13,847 nucleotides of DNA, taken from assembly GCA_031262845.1 (NCBI GenBank), contig JAISGZ010000237.1, forward strand, positions 1 through 13,847, read 5' to 3'. Made by a program: the position numbers and the translations under genes. Below, piece by piece: positions 1-8,108 of the stretch (position 1 is the stretch's first letter; the number at the start of each line of letters is the position of its first letter). This DNA comes from Propionibacteriaceae bacterium (GTDB lineage Bacteria > Actinomycetota > Actinomycetes > Propionibacteriales > Propionibacteriaceae). Under the pieces are notes generated by a model. The model saw only the letters and a list, made by a program, of their open reading frames with translations. It was not told the origin of the DNA and searched no databases.

Positions 1-240
1 GTACTGTCACCTGTTGGGTCACCGATCTGGCTGCACTGTCGGCCAGTGGTGGAACCGTTGTACTCAGAAATCCTCCGTTAGCTTGACGACGCCGTCATTG
101 TAAGCCGCTGAGCCTAGTGGTCGGTGGTGACTCCACGACTTATTCACGACCCCGGTGAGGTCCCCAGCGGCGTTGTCGTCGTAACCAATATTCACTATGG
201 GCTCCTCCGACGGGCTGACCACTCAACCGGCAGCCGCCCA
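1..240. other. Left edge, no supported gene
   Basis: I see no convincing gene here. On the plus strand one frame is open from the window edge to a stop near 88-90 (it would end in GGTVVLRNPPLA), which could be the tail of a gene starting outside the window, but nothing identifies it. The stretch just downstream of the DUF5709-like gene (below 241) has no clear terminator with a T-run. Confidence 0.3.
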
Positions 241-672
241 TCACTCGACGTAATCGAGATCATCCGACGGGTCGATGACGTGCATAGCGGCTTCTTCGGC
301 CGTCGCCCCACCACCGTCGATCCCGCAATCGACCGCCATCGTGTCGTCGTCCGACCCGGTGAAGTCCGCCCCCGAAGCCGCCAGCCGACCAGCCCGGCGG
401 TTGCCGACCTGGCCACTTTGGCCCGGCTCGGGCCGCCACATCAACGACTCCCCCATCACCTCGGGTTCTTCGGCGGCAATCTGTTGGTCGATCGGCTCGC
501 CGCGGCGCATCTCGTCGGCGGTGTTGCCGTAGGTCTGCAGGACCGACCAGTGATCGGGCGCGATCAAGCCCTCGTCCAAAATGTCGTCCACGCCGCGGTT
601 AATCAAAGTGTCTTCACTTTGGAGCTGATCGAGTTGCTCTTCAGCCTCGGGGACGAATACCTCTTCGCTCAT
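241..672 (-). CDS. DUF5709-like small acidic protein
   Basis: A 143-residue acidic, soluble protein without signal peptide or membrane segment. The start chosen is the ATG at 672 (MSEEVFVPE), preceded by a GGCAGGA ribosome binding site about 7 bases upstream; an in-frame ATG six codons earlier has no such site. Visible motifs are EDTLINRGVDDILDEG near residues 20-35, an IDQQIAAEEPEV segment in the middle, and a C-terminal CGIDGGGATAEEAAMHVID block. From memory this combination (RGVDDxLDEG, then EEP, then GIDGGxxxAEEAAMH) matches the actinobacterial DUF5709 family, whose function is unknown. The gene is divergent from the App1-like gene, with an 86-base shared upstream region. I infer nothing about function beyond family membership. 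Confidence 0.8.
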   Translation of the reverse strand: MSEEVFVPEAEEQLDQLQSEDTLINRGVDDILDEGLIAPDHWSVLQTYGNTADEMRRGEPIDQQIAAEEPEVMGESLMWRPEPGQSGQVGNRRAGRLAASGADFTGSDDDTMAVDCGIDGGGATAEEAAMHVIDPSDDLDYVE

Positions 673-758
673 AGCTTGATCCTGCCACAACGCCGGGCTG
701 GTCTCTAGAGGGGGCAGAAAATCTCCTAACCAAGCCGACTAATGCCAGAATGGGTGGT

Positions 759-1802
759 ATGTCATCCCAGCCGTTCTTCGCCGCCCGCTGGGAGACGGTT
801 TTTGACCGCCGACTGGAGAAGACTTTTCGCCGCCTCGGCTGGCGTGATTCGGTCATTGGCTACACCGGTTACGGGACAACCCGACGGGTCCGGCTGATGG
901 CCCGCGTGACCTTGGCCCCGAAACACCGCCCCCTGGCCGGCGCCCTGCGCGACGACAACTGGCGGGAACGCCGGGGCTGGCGGAATTTCTGGTCGATTTC
1001 CTGTGTCAACCGGGCGGCCCGAATTCAGGTCGGCCAGGCTCAAGTCCACGTCGTGACCGACCGCGGTGGCTATATCGACGTCGCCATCAGCGACCACGGA
1101 CTGGCCCCCGGCTGGCATCACGCCGTCATCGAAACCGAAGACAACCGGCCAACCCAGGCTCGGGTGCTGATCGTGGCCGACGACGTCCGCTTCGGCTTGA
1201 TCTCCGACATCGACGACACGATCATCTCCAGCCACATGCCCCGGCCGCTGTTGGTGGCTTGGAACTCCCTGGTGGTGACGGAATCGGCCCGCCAACCGGT
1301 CCCCGGAATGGCCCGTTGCTATCAACAGATTCTCCACGACCACCCGGGGACGCCGGTGTTCTACGTTTCGACCGGCGCCTGGAACACCTTCCCCTTCCTC
1401 AACCGCTTCATGCAGCACCGCGGTTTCCCCAGCGGGCCGATGCTGTTGTCCGATTGGGGGCCGACCAACACCGGTTGGTTCCGCAGTGGCCCGACCCATA
1501 AATTACGGGCCCTGCGGACCTTGGCCCGCGACTTTCCCAATATCCAGTGGCTCTTGGTCGGCGACGACGGTCAACACGACGCCGCCATCTACAGCCAATT
1601 CGCCCGCGAATTTCCCGGCGCCGTCCGGGCCATCGCCCTGCGTGAACTCAATCCGGTCCAACAGGTCTTGGCCCACGGCAGTTGGTACGAACGCCCAGCC
1701 GCCCCAGCCTCCGGCCCCGGCCCGCTGCCGCCGATCGTGCGGGGTCCGAACGGCGACGAATTGTGGGCTCACTTGCAGCCGATTTTGGACGCCACCAGCT
1801 GA
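759..1802 (+). CDS. App1/DUF2183-family phosphatase-like protein
   Basis: A protein of about 347 residues. Numbered from an in-frame ATG at 750, the HAD-type motifs are SDIDDTI at 152-158 (nucleophile and acid Asp), YVSTGAWN at 205-212, THK at 249-251 (motif III Lys) and GDDGQHD at 271-277 (acidic motif IV). This order, with a beta-rich N-terminal half and the conserved DIDDT, is that of the App1 (DUF2183) family; yeast App1 is a phosphatidate phosphatase. Bacterial members are poorly characterised, so a lipid-phosphate substrate is only an inference. No signal peptide or membrane segment is seen, so it is probably cytosolic or peripheral. The ATG at 759 fits a weak GGGTGG site; 750 is a possible alternative. 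The C-terminus is Pro/Ala-rich (about 312-328) and ends DATS. Confidence 0.85.
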   Translation: MSSQPFFAARWETVFDRRLEKTFRRLGWRDSVIGYTGYGTTRRVRLMARVTLAPKHRPLAGALRDDNWRERRGWRNFWSISCVNRAARIQVGQAQVHVVTDRGGYIDVAISDHGLAPGWHHAVIETEDNRPTQARVLIVADDVRFGLISDIDDTIISSHMPRPLLVAWNSLVVTESARQPVPGMARCYQQILHDHPGTPVFYVSTGAWNTFPFLNRFMQHRGFPSGPMLLSDWGPTNTGWFRSGPTHKLRALRTLARDFPNIQWLLVGDDGQHDAAIYSQFAREFPGAVRAIALRELNPVQQVLAHGSWYERPAAPASGPGPLPPIVRGPNGDELWAHLQPILDATS

Positions 1803-2115
1803 AACACCGGGCTCAGTGCCGTGACTCCAAGTCAATTTGTCGCTGGTGCGGTTCACCGTCGCTCATGAAACTGATTCGCGGCCGCCAGACCGTTGTGGCT
1901 TCGATCAGGCAACGAACTCCGTGGCGAATCACGGCACCAACCCTCGCGGCGCGGTAGTCTCACGCTCGGTTCGGTGTCACCGGGGTGTCCCCGTGACGCC
2001 CGGCGGTCCGGTGTCACAGTCTGGTGGAATCAAGCTTGAGCCGCCGACCGCTACCGTCCGCCGGCTACAGGACACTTTTCGACCTGGTCTTGAGATGAAG
2101 GAGTCACCGCCCGGT
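1803..2115 (+). other. Upstream region of parC-like gene
   Basis: This 313-base gap precedes the parC-like gene. The parC frame stays open back to an ATG at 1837, but the extra residues (Arg/Pro/Gly-rich, no family similarity) look like translated leader. A strong hairpin is present at 1976-1997: GTCAC-C-GGGG, loop TGT, CCCC-GTGAC, with one bulged C. The octamer GGTGTCAC occurs at its left edge and again near 2010. The ribosome binding site AAGGAG lies at 2098-2103. I did not find a convincing promoter. Confidence 0.5.
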
Positions 2116-4584
2116 ATGGCTGTCAAACCCCCCGTACTTGAGGACGATCTGGAAGAGAAGATCGTCGACATCGACGTGTCCCAGGAAATCGAGACCAGCT
2201 ACCTCGAATACGCCTACTCGGTGATCTACTCCCGGGCCTTGCCGGACGCCCGCGACGGCTTGAAACCGGTTCAGCGGCGGATTCTCTACTCGATGAATCA
2301 GATGGGTATCCGCCCGGACACGGCCCACGTCAAATGTGCCCGCGTGGTCGGTCAGGTCATGGGCGTGCTCCACCCCCACGGTGATTCGGCGATCTACGAC
2401 GCCCTGGTCCGCTTGGCCCAAACCTGGTCGTTACGGCTGCCGCTGATCGACGGTCACGGCAACTTCGGCTCACTCGACGCCAGCCCGGCGGCCATGCGCT
2501 ACACCGAGTGCCGGATGGGTCCGGCGGCGGTGGCCATGACGGCTGATCTCGACTCCGAGGTGGTTGATTTCCGGCCCAATTACGACGGTAAGGAAACCGA
2601 ACCGGCGGTCTTACCGGCGGCCTTCCCCAACCTTCTGGTCAACGGCGCCACCGGTATCGCCGTCGGCATGGCGACCAATATGGCGCCCCACAATCTGGTC
2701 GAAGTCATCGCCGGCCTGAAACACCTACTCGACCACCCTGACGCCGGCCTCGACGAGTTGATGCGCTTCGTGCCGGGGCCGGACCTGCCGACCGGCGGCA
2801 AGATCATCGGCCTCGACGGTATCCGTGAGGCCTACGCCACTGGCCGGGGGGCCTTCCGGATTCGGGCCACGGCCCGCATCGAACAGGTTTCGCCGCGCCG
2901 TAAAGGCATCGTCGTGACCGAGCTGCCGTACCAGGTCGGGCCCGAGAAGATCATGGAACAGATCAAGACGCTGCACGACAAGAAGGCCATCAGCGGCGTG
3001 GCCGACGTCAAAGACCTGACCGACTTGGCCCACGGCACGCGCCTCGTCATCGAGGTCAAGAATGGCGTCAATCCCGAAGCCATGTTGGAGTTGCTCTACC
3101 ACAAGACGAAACTTGAGGACTCGTTCTCGATCAACAACGTGGCTTTGGTCGACGGCCAGCCCCAAACGCTCGGCTTAGTCGACCTGATGCGGGTCTATCT
3201 CGACCATCGGCTGACCGTCACCTTACGCCGGGCGCAGTACCAATTAGCCAAGGCCCAAGACCGATTACACCTGGTCAAGGGCCTGTTGCTGGCGATTCTC
3301 GACATCGACGACGTCATCGCCATCATCCGCCGCTCGGACGACGCCAGCCAGGCCCGGGAACGGCTCAAGGAAGCCTTCGAACTCGACGATGTCCAGGCCA
3401 ATTACATCCTCGATATGCAGCTGCGGCGCCTGACCCGGCTGTCCAAGCTGGAGTTGGAACAGCAACGGGACGAACTCGAAGCCACAATCGCCGAGTTGAC
3501 CGAGATCACGGCTTCCGACACCCGCCTGCGTCAGGTCGTGGCGGCCGATCTCGACGCCGTCGCCCACCAGTTCGGCACCCCGCGCCGGACCATCCTGTTG
3601 TCCGGCGGCGCGCCCGTGACCGCCAAAGCCGCCGCCTCGGTCGCCACCCCGATCGAAATCCCCGATGGCCCGGCCCTGGTCGCCTTGAGCGCCACCGGCC
3701 TGATCGCCCGCGTCGATGGTGACGACCGGCCTGGTGATGGTGGTCCGCGCTCGGCCCACGATGTCCTCCGCTCGGCTATCACGACCACGACCCGCGGTCA
3801 GTTGGGTTTGTTGACGTCGCTCGGCCGGATCGTCCGGCTGCCGGCCATCGACCTACCGGCCATCCCGCCGACGGCCGGGGCGATCAGCCTCCAAGGTGGT
3901 TCGCCGCTGGCCGAATTAGTCAGTCTCCAAGCCGCTGAGCGGCCGCTCGGTTTGACGACCTTGTCCGAGGCCACAGCCGGTTGGGCGTTCGGCACCAAGC
4001 GTGGCGTAGTCAAGCGGACGAACCCCGAACTGCTGGGCAAGGACGCCTGGGACTTGATTCGGCTGGAGGACGGCGATGAGGTCATCGGCGCTGTTGAAGT
4101 CGTCGATCCCGACGCTGACTTCGTCTTCATCACGTCGGACGCCCAGTTGCTGCGCTTCCCCGTGGCCAAAGTCCGGCCTCAGGGCCGCAGTGGTGGTGGC
4201 ATGGCTGGGATCAACCTGGCTCACGGAGCCGAGGTCATCTTCTTCGGCGCCGTCGGTGGGGCTGAGGCGGCCGAGGGAGCTGAGAACCAGGTTGTGACCG
4301 TGGCCGGGTCTTCGGCCGCCCTCCCCGGCACCGAGGCCGGCAGTGTCAAGGTCACACCGTTCGACCTCTACCCTGCCAAAGGCCGGGCCACCGGCGGGGT
4401 GCGCTGCCAACGTTTCCTGAGGGGCGAAGACCGGCTCTTGCTGGCCTGGGCCGGTCCGGGCCCAGCCGTTGCCACGGCCGCCTCCGGGTCACCGATCAGC
4501 TTGCCGGAGCCGGATAGCCGCCGCGATGGTTCGGGTACGCCAGCCGCTCAGCCGATTGCGGGTATTGGGAGTCGCCGGGTTTAG
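2116..4584 (+). CDS. parC: DNA topoisomerase IV subunit A (ParC/GyrA-like)
   Basis: An 822-residue type IIA topoisomerase A subunit, the DNA cleavage and rejoining subunit that works with ParE in decatenation or relaxation. Visible features: DARDGLKPVQRRILY near 44-58; the quinolone-target segment HPHGDSAIYDAL at 86-97, keeping Ser91 and Asp95 (the sensitive-type residues); catalytic Tyr129 in AAMRYTE; a long helical tower and coiled coil around 370-480; and a C-terminal beta-pinwheel region. No perfect GyrA box (QRRGGKG) is seen; the closest is RPQGRSGGG. That, and the partner parE-like gene, favour parC over gyrA. The start is the ATG at 2116 with AAGGAG 12 bases upstream; ATG 2095 is a possible alternative. 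It is convergent with the parE-like gene. Confidence 0.9.
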   Translation: MAVKPPVLEDDLEEKIVDIDVSQEIETSYLEYAYSVIYSRALPDARDGLKPVQRRILYSMNQMGIRPDTAHVKCARVVGQVMGVLHPHGDSAIYDALVRLAQTWSLRLPLIDGHGNFGSLDASPAAMRYTECRMGPAAVAMTADLDSEVVDFRPNYDGKETEPAVLPAAFPNLLVNGATGIAVGMATNMAPHNLVEVIAGLKHLLDHPDAGLDELMRFVPGPDLPTGGKIIGLDGIREAYATGRGAFRIRATARIEQVSPRRKGIVVTELPYQVGPEKIMEQIKTLHDKKAISGVADVKDLTDLAHGTRLVIEVKNGVNPEAMLELLYHKTKLEDSFSINNVALVDGQPQTLGLVDLMRVYLDHRLTVTLRRAQYQLAKAQDRLHLVKGLLLAILDIDDVIAIIRRSDDASQARERLKEAFELDDVQANYILDMQLRRLTRLSKLELEQQRDELEATIAELTEITASDTRLRQVVAADLDAVAHQFGTPRRTILLSGGAPVTAKAAASVATPIEIPDGPALVALSATGLIARVDGDDRPGDGGPRSAHDVLRSAITTTTRGQLGLLTSLGRIVRLPAIDLPAIPPTAGAISLQGGSPLAELVSLQAAERPLGLTTLSEATAGWAFGTKRGVVKRTNPELLGKDAWDLIRLEDGDEVIGAVEVVDPDADFVFITSDAQLLRFPVAKVRPQGRSGGGMAGINLAHGAEVIFFGAVGGAEAAEGAENQVVTVAGSSAALPGTEAGSVKVTPFDLYPAKGRATGGVRCQRFLRGEDRLLLAWAGPGPAVATAASGSPISLPEPDSRRDGSGTPAAQPIAGIGSRRV

Positions 4585-4600
4585 TGCCGACAAGGCACTA
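4582..4600 (+). terminator. Small hairpin at parC stop codon
   Basis: TAGTGCC (4582-4588, including the stop codon) pairs with GGCACTA (4594-4600) around the loop GACAA. It is a seven-pair stem without a T-run, so it is only a candidate terminator. Confidence 0.35.
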
Positions 4601-4763
4601 GGCGTCGATCCGGGGCGATGGGCATCAATCCGGTCGCCGTCGCCATCGATCGGCCAACACTGCGAGCCGTTAGGCCTAGGCGTCGATCCGATCGGCGTCA
4701 GGCACGAAACGCCCTCGGATCGGCCAGCGAGCCGTCAGGTTGAGGCGCCTAGGCGTCGATCCG
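4598..4763. repeat. Three copies of a 15-base repeat overlapping the parE 3' end
   Basis: The identical 15-mer CTAGGCGTCGATCCG occurs at 4598-4612, 4676-4690 and 4749-4763, spaced 78 and 73 bases apart. The third copy is the end of the parE-like gene itself (it encodes RIDA plus the stop on the minus strand). Similarity extends beyond the core for copies 2 and 3: both are preceded by GCGAGCCGT followed by CAGG or TAGG, and followed by a GTCGGCGTC- or ATCGGCGTC-type tail. It looks like a decayed tandem duplication of the parE 3' end filling the convergent intergenic space. Confidence 0.75.
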
Positions 4764-6815
4764 GTCGGCGTCGAGGGCGTAAGCCCCTTCGATGATGAAT
4801 TCCCGGCGCGGCCCGACTTCGTTGCCCATCAGCCGTTCGAAGGTTGAAGCGGCTTGGGCGGCGTCTTCCACCCGCAGCCGCCGCAGGGTCCGATGGCGCG
4901 GGCTCATCGTCGTATCGGCCAACTGATCGGCGTCCATCTCCCCCAGCCCTTTGTAGCGCTGGGGCTCCTTGAAACGAATACCGCGCTTCGTCAATTCGGC
5001 CGCTTTACGTTGATATTCCGGGTCCGAGTAGGTGTAAAGATACGGTTCCTGGCCCTTTTTCGGGTTGATGATCTCGAATCGGTGCAACGGCGGTACGGCC
5101 GTGTAAATACGCCCCATTTCCAACATCGGCCGCATGTATTTGAAAAACAACGTCGCCAACAAACAGCGGATATGGGCTCCGTCCGAATCCGCGTCGGCCA
5201 TAAAAATAACCTTGCCGTAACGGGCCTGATCAATGTCGAAGGTGCGCCCCGAACCAGCCCCGACGACCTGAATGATGGCCGCGCACTCGGCGTTTTTCAG
5301 CATGTCGGTAACCGAGGCTTTTTGGACGTTGAGAATCTTGCCCCGAATCGGCAATAGGGCCTGAAACTCGGAATTCCGGGCCAATTTGGCGGTCCCCAAG
5401 GCCGAGTCGCCTTCGACGATGAACAATTCGGTGCGTTCGCTGTCGTTGGACCGGCAATCCGACAATTTCGGCGGCATGGTGCTGGAAGCCAAAGCGTTCT
5501 TGGCCCGCTGGGCTTCCCGCTGCGACCGGGCCATGACCCGGGTCCGGGCGGCCTGGACGACCTTCTCCAGGACCGACCGGGCAGCCGCCTTAGTGGCCGC
5601 CTTCTGACTCGTCAAATAGTCGCTGAGTTCTTTTTCAACCACCCGGGCGACGATCTTGGTGACCGCCGGCGTTCCCAAAACCTCTTTCGTCTGGCCCTCG
5701 AATTGGGGCTCCGCCAACCGCACCGTGACCACGGCCGTCAGCCCTTCGAGGATGTCGTCCCGGGTCACCTCTTCACCGGCTTTGGCGATCCGGCGACCCT
5801 CCAAAGCGGTCGCGAAAGCCCTGACCAAACCGCGTTCGAAACCGGTCACGTGGGTGCCACCCTTGGGCGTGGCGATGATGTTGACGAAACTGGCGACGAC
5901 CGTGTCGTAACCCGTCCCCCAGCGGACCGTGATATCGATATCGAGGTCCCGGTCAACATCGGTCGGGATCATGGCGTCGTTGTCGTCGAGCATCGGGACG
6001 GTCTCGACGAAGTGATCGTGGCCCTGGAGGCGGATAACCTCGGTCAAGGGCGGATCGGGCGCCAAGAACTCACAGAATTCGGCGATCCCGCCGTCGAAAC
6101 GGAAACTTTCGGCAACCGGGTCACCGGTCCGCCGGTCGGTCACGGCCAACGTCAGCCCGGGTACGAGGAAAGCGGTTTGGCGAGCCCGGCTGATGAGTTT
6201 GCCCCAGCTCAGTTCGGCGTCGGGCAAGAAAATCTGCCGGTCCGGCCAGTAGCGGACGCGCGTCCCAGTGCGCCGTTTCGGCACCCGGCCGACCTGACGC
6301 AAGCCCGACTGGGGCGTAAATGGCGCGGCTGGGCCATCCCCGGCGAAAACCCCGGTCACCCCCCGGCGGAAACTCATCGCCCAGGTCACGCCGTCCCGGT
6401 CAACTTCGACATCAAGCCGGGCCGCCAAGGCGTTGACGACCGAGGCCCCGACGCCGTGCAAACCACCGGCGGCGTTGTAACTGCCGGCGCCGAATTTGCC
6501 GCCGGCGTGGAGTTTCGTGAAGACGACCTCCACCCCGCTCAGACCAGTCTTACGTTCGGTGTCAACCGGAATCCCCCGCCCCTGGTCGGCCACCTGGATC
6601 GAGCCATCCTCGTTCAGCCCGACCTCGATCGCCTGGCCAAAACCGGCCAAGGCCTCGTCAACCGAGTTGTCGATGATCTCCCACAGACAGTGCATCAGCC
6701 CCTTGGTGTCGGTCGAACCGATATACATCGCCGGGCGTTTCCGGACCGCCTCCAAACCTTCCAGCACCAACAGGTGCCGGGCGTCATAAGATCCGGTCAG
6801 CGACGGCCGGTTCAT
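4749..6815 (-). CDS. parE: DNA topoisomerase IV subunit B (ParE/GyrB-like)
   Basis: A 688-residue type IIA topoisomerase B subunit, the ATPase partner of ParC. GHKL ATP site: EIIDNSVDEA at 46-55, DQGRGIP at 77-83, and GGLHGVGASVVNAL at 117-130 (ATP lid). The transducer QTK loop is at 375-377. Toprim: ELFIVEGDSALG at 463-474 and DADSDGAH at 541-548; then PQRYKGLGEM at 618-627. The EGDSALG form, rather than EGDSAGG, is what I recall from actinobacterial ParE. The start is the ATG at 6815 (MNRPSLTGSYDARHL), where family similarity begins at once; the frame is open 72 codons further up, but that part runs into a terminator hairpin at 7000-7040 and looks non-coding. The ribosome binding site is weak. 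The gene is convergent with parC. Confidence 0.92.
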   Translation of the reverse strand: MNRPSLTGSYDARHLLVLEGLEAVRKRPAMYIGSTDTKGLMHCLWEIIDNSVDEALAGFGQAIEVGLNEDGSIQVADQGRGIPVDTERKTGLSGVEVVFTKLHAGGKFGAGSYNAAGGLHGVGASVVNALAARLDVEVDRDGVTWAMSFRRGVTGVFAGDGPAAPFTPQSGLRQVGRVPKRRTGTRVRYWPDRQIFLPDAELSWGKLISRARQTAFLVPGLTLAVTDRRTGDPVAESFRFDGGIAEFCEFLAPDPPLTEVIRLQGHDHFVETVPMLDDNDAMIPTDVDRDLDIDITVRWGTGYDTVVASFVNIIATPKGGTHVTGFERGLVRAFATALEGRRIAKAGEEVTRDDILEGLTAVVTVRLAEPQFEGQTKEVLGTPAVTKIVARVVEKELSDYLTSQKAATKAAARSVLEKVVQAARTRVMARSQREAQRAKNALASSTMPPKLSDCRSNDSERTELFIVEGDSALGTAKLARNSEFQALLPIRGKILNVQKASVTDMLKNAECAAIIQVVGAGSGRTFDIDQARYGKVIFMADADSDGAHIRCLLATLFFKYMRPMLEMGRIYTAVPPLHRFEIINPKKGQEPYLYTYSDPEYQRKAAELTKRGIRFKEPQRYKGLGEMDADQLADTTMSPRHRTLRRLRVEDAAQAASTFERLMGNEVGPRREFIIEGAYALDADRIDA

Positions 6816-6999
6816 CGTTGCGTCACGAGTCACCCGGCAAGGGTAACGGGAGTTGGCCGGCTGAGGCCGACGACCCGTCGCCGGCCCGGCGATCACAGTC
6901 CAGTTGCAGGTCAACAAAGGTTTGCCGAGTCGGTGGGCGCTCACCCCGGGCCACCACGCCAGCCTGAACGTCTGGCGACCACCGATGACCAGCCACGAA

Positions 7000-7040
7000 A
7001 ATTGGGGTGTGATGGCTGGTAGCGCCATCACACCCCAATT
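7000..7040 (-). terminator. Terminator of P1
   Basis: A perfect 17-base-pair stem: 7000-7016 (read on plus as AATTGGGGTGTGATGGC) with 7024-7040, loop of seven. On the minus strand the stem is followed by TTTTCG, giving a short T-run. It lies about 60 bases past the P1 stop and separates the peptide array from the parE upstream region. Confidence 0.8.
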
Positions 7041-7100
7041 GAAAACTTCGAGTCACTCGTCCAAGTGGCTCAAACGGTGAGAGGTCTTAGGTTGCCCTGG

Positions 7101-7223
7101 TTAGGGACCACACGTTGTTCCGCACACGTTGTGAAACGGGCCAAGTCCACCAAAGAAGAGTTCGTCAATCACCATACTCAGATAGGCTAACAACTGCGAT
7201 ATGAGTTCTTTTAGATCTAGCAT
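7101..7223 (-). CDS. P1: short amphipathic peptide with Cys-containing tail
   Basis: A 40-codon gene starting MLDLKELISQLLAYLSM and ending HNVCGTTCGP. It has the best ribosome binding site in the array, AAGGAGGTGA just upstream of the ATG at 7223. Residues 1-24 form an amphipathic helix with polar positions D3, E6, S9/Q10, S16, D20/E21, the same spacing as the other peptides. Net charge is about -3 (D3, K5, E6, D20, E21). Unlike its neighbours it has a Gly-rich turn (GGLGP) and two Cys (34 and 38) in a CGTTC motif at the C-terminus. There is no signal peptide. No own promoter is obvious; it follows the P2 terminator and precedes its own terminator at 7000-7040. I do not recognise the family. 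Confidence 0.85.
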   Translation of the reverse strand: MLDLKELISQLLAYLSMVIDELFFGGLGPFHNVCGTTCGP

Positions 7224-7302
7224 TTTGTCACCTCCTTAAATTCCAGTCTGAATCGGTTGGAGAAGACCGTTCACACACTCATGCGACAGCCCGATGATAC
7301 AT

Positions 7303-7344
7303 AATAAAAATTGGCTCGGACCGCCGAAGCGATCCGAGCCAATT
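7303..7344 (-). terminator. Terminator of P2
   Basis: Classic Rho-independent terminator on the minus strand: AATTGGCTCGGA (7309-7320 read on plus) pairs with TCCGAGCCAATT (7333-7344), twelve pairs, followed on the minus strand by TTTTTATTAT. It begins 15 bases past the P2 stop. Confidence 0.92.
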
Positions 7345-7359
7345 GAGCTGGTTCAGCGA

Positions 7360-7488
7360 TCAGATGTTGATGCCGAGCGAGGTCAGGAGATCGGTCAAGC
7401 CCAAAGCGGTGAGGATGGGCTCGAAGATCGCGATGATCGGGGAGAACAGGGAGATGATTGAGTTGATGATGTTGGTAATGAAAGCCAT
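7360..7488 (-). CDS. P2: short hydrophobic peptide (SPII family)
   Basis: A 42-codon gene from the ATG at 7488, starting MAFITNIINSIISLFSPII and ending LTSLGINI. The AAAAGG ribosome binding site is 7 bases upstream. It is a hydrophobic helix with polar residues at 6, 9/10, 13, 16, 23, 27 and 30, and prolines at 17 and 24; these positions match P6 exactly. Only two residues are charged (E23, D33), there is no Lys or Arg and no signal peptide. It is preceded by a good promoter (7557-7586) and followed at once by a strong terminator, so it is a one-gene transcript. It is a paralogue of P3, P6 and P10. Function is unknown; a membrane-associated or pore-forming role is inferred only from the amphipathic pattern. 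Confidence 0.88.
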   Translation of the reverse strand: MAFITNIINSIISLFSPIIAIFEPILTALGLTDLLTSLGINI

Positions 7489-7864
7489 AGCTCTACCTTT
7501 TCTTGAGTAATTGCCAGAAAGGTGCCCCGGTTGAGGCCTGGAGGAAACTTGACAAGAGGTTATCGAAGGATCACCACTGATGGCAAGAGGGAAAGCAATC
7601 TTTTCTGTTAAAAGTTGTTCAAGGTGGGCTGCCAGAACCGATGACGGGGGCCTTGGGAGGTAGTCAGACGCCAACTGTCGAGCAGGGCTGCTGCCGTTCA
7701 CGAGACGAGCTGAACTGGCCCATGATCGGGTTGTAGTGGCCCTGTGGCTAGCCAGGTTGAAGGGATACCTGGCCCGCAACCTGGTCAGCCAGCAGCAAAA
7801 CCAACAAGTGTTCGGCGCCTATCGAGTGGCCTGGGAAACCGTCATTTTGGACTATGACACCCAA
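7489..7864. other. P2-P3 interval
   Basis: This 376-base interval holds the P2 leader and promoter at its left end. The rest has no supported gene. A plus-strand frame is open for 69 codons from 7664 to a stop at 7871-7873, with protein-like text (GYLARNLVSQQQNQQ, then VAWETVILDYD) but no plausible start or ribosome binding site. It could be a decayed gene remnant or chance. Confidence 0.4.
7557..7586 (-). promoter_or_regulatory. P2 promoter
   Basis: On the minus strand TTGCCA (-35, 7581-7586), an 18-base spacer, then TAACCT (-10, 7557-7562), 68 bases before the P2 start. It matches the promoters of P4 and P5 in both boxes and spacing. Confidence 0.65.
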
Positions 7865-8032
7865 TTACATTAATGGGCCAGGTGCGGGGAAGGGTTCTAG
7901 GCCAAAAGCGTTCAGAATGAGCGCAAAGATGTCCAGCAAAACATCGGTCAGGCCGAAAGCTTCGGTGATGGGTTGAAGGAACGAGAGGATCGGGGTCAGG
8001 ATTGAGTTGATGATGGGGATGATGAAATCCAT
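7865..8032 (-). CDS. P3: longest array peptide, P2 paralogue
   Basis: A 55-codon gene from the ATG at 8032, starting MDFIIPIINSILTPILSFL and ending EPFPAPGPLM. The AAAAGG ribosome binding site is 7 bases upstream, in a leader clearly related to that of P2. The block SFLQPITEAFGLTDVLL aligns with P6 SLFQPLLSAFGLDGIL. It carries a partial second amphipathic unit (LILNAFGLEPF) and a Pro-rich tail, so it may have grown by internal duplication of an AFGL-containing unit. Net charge is about -5 with no Lys or Arg, the most acidic of the set. A TAGCCT -10 box lies 70 bases upstream (8103-8108). I found no clear terminator after the stop. Function is unknown. Confidence 0.85.
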   Translation of the reverse strand: MDFIIPIINSILTPILSFLQPITEAFGLTDVLLDIFALILNAFGLEPFPAPGPLM

Positions 8033-8102
8033 GGCTTTGCCTTTTCTCGAGTCAATTGCCAGTTGAGTGCCTCAGGTTGAGGGCTGGAGGAGCCTTGGGA
8101 AA

Positions 8103-8108
8103 AGGCTA
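8103..8108 (-). promoter_or_regulatory. P3 candidate -10 box
   Basis: TAGCCT on the minus strand, aligned by leader similarity with the P2 -10 box TAACCT. A good -35 at 18 bases is missing (ACAGAT); a perfect TTGACA sits nearby at 8120-8125 but is too close to this -10. Confidence 0.45.

Noticed and set aside
762..1499. Long minus frame opposite the App1-like gene
   Set aside because: Antisense shadow; the plus strand carries the HAD motifs.
1837..2115. 93-codon N-terminal extension of the parC-like gene
   Set aside because: No family similarity, contains a strong hairpin, and a ribosome binding site lies immediately before the ATG at 2116.
5703..7022. Long plus frame opposite the parE-like gene
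   Set aside because: Antisense shadow of the GHKL, QTK and toprim motifs on the minus strand.
6816..7031. 72-codon N-terminal extension of the parE-like gene
   Set aside because: Runs into the P1 terminator hairpin and lacks topoisomerase similarity; the conserved part starts right after the ATG at 6815.
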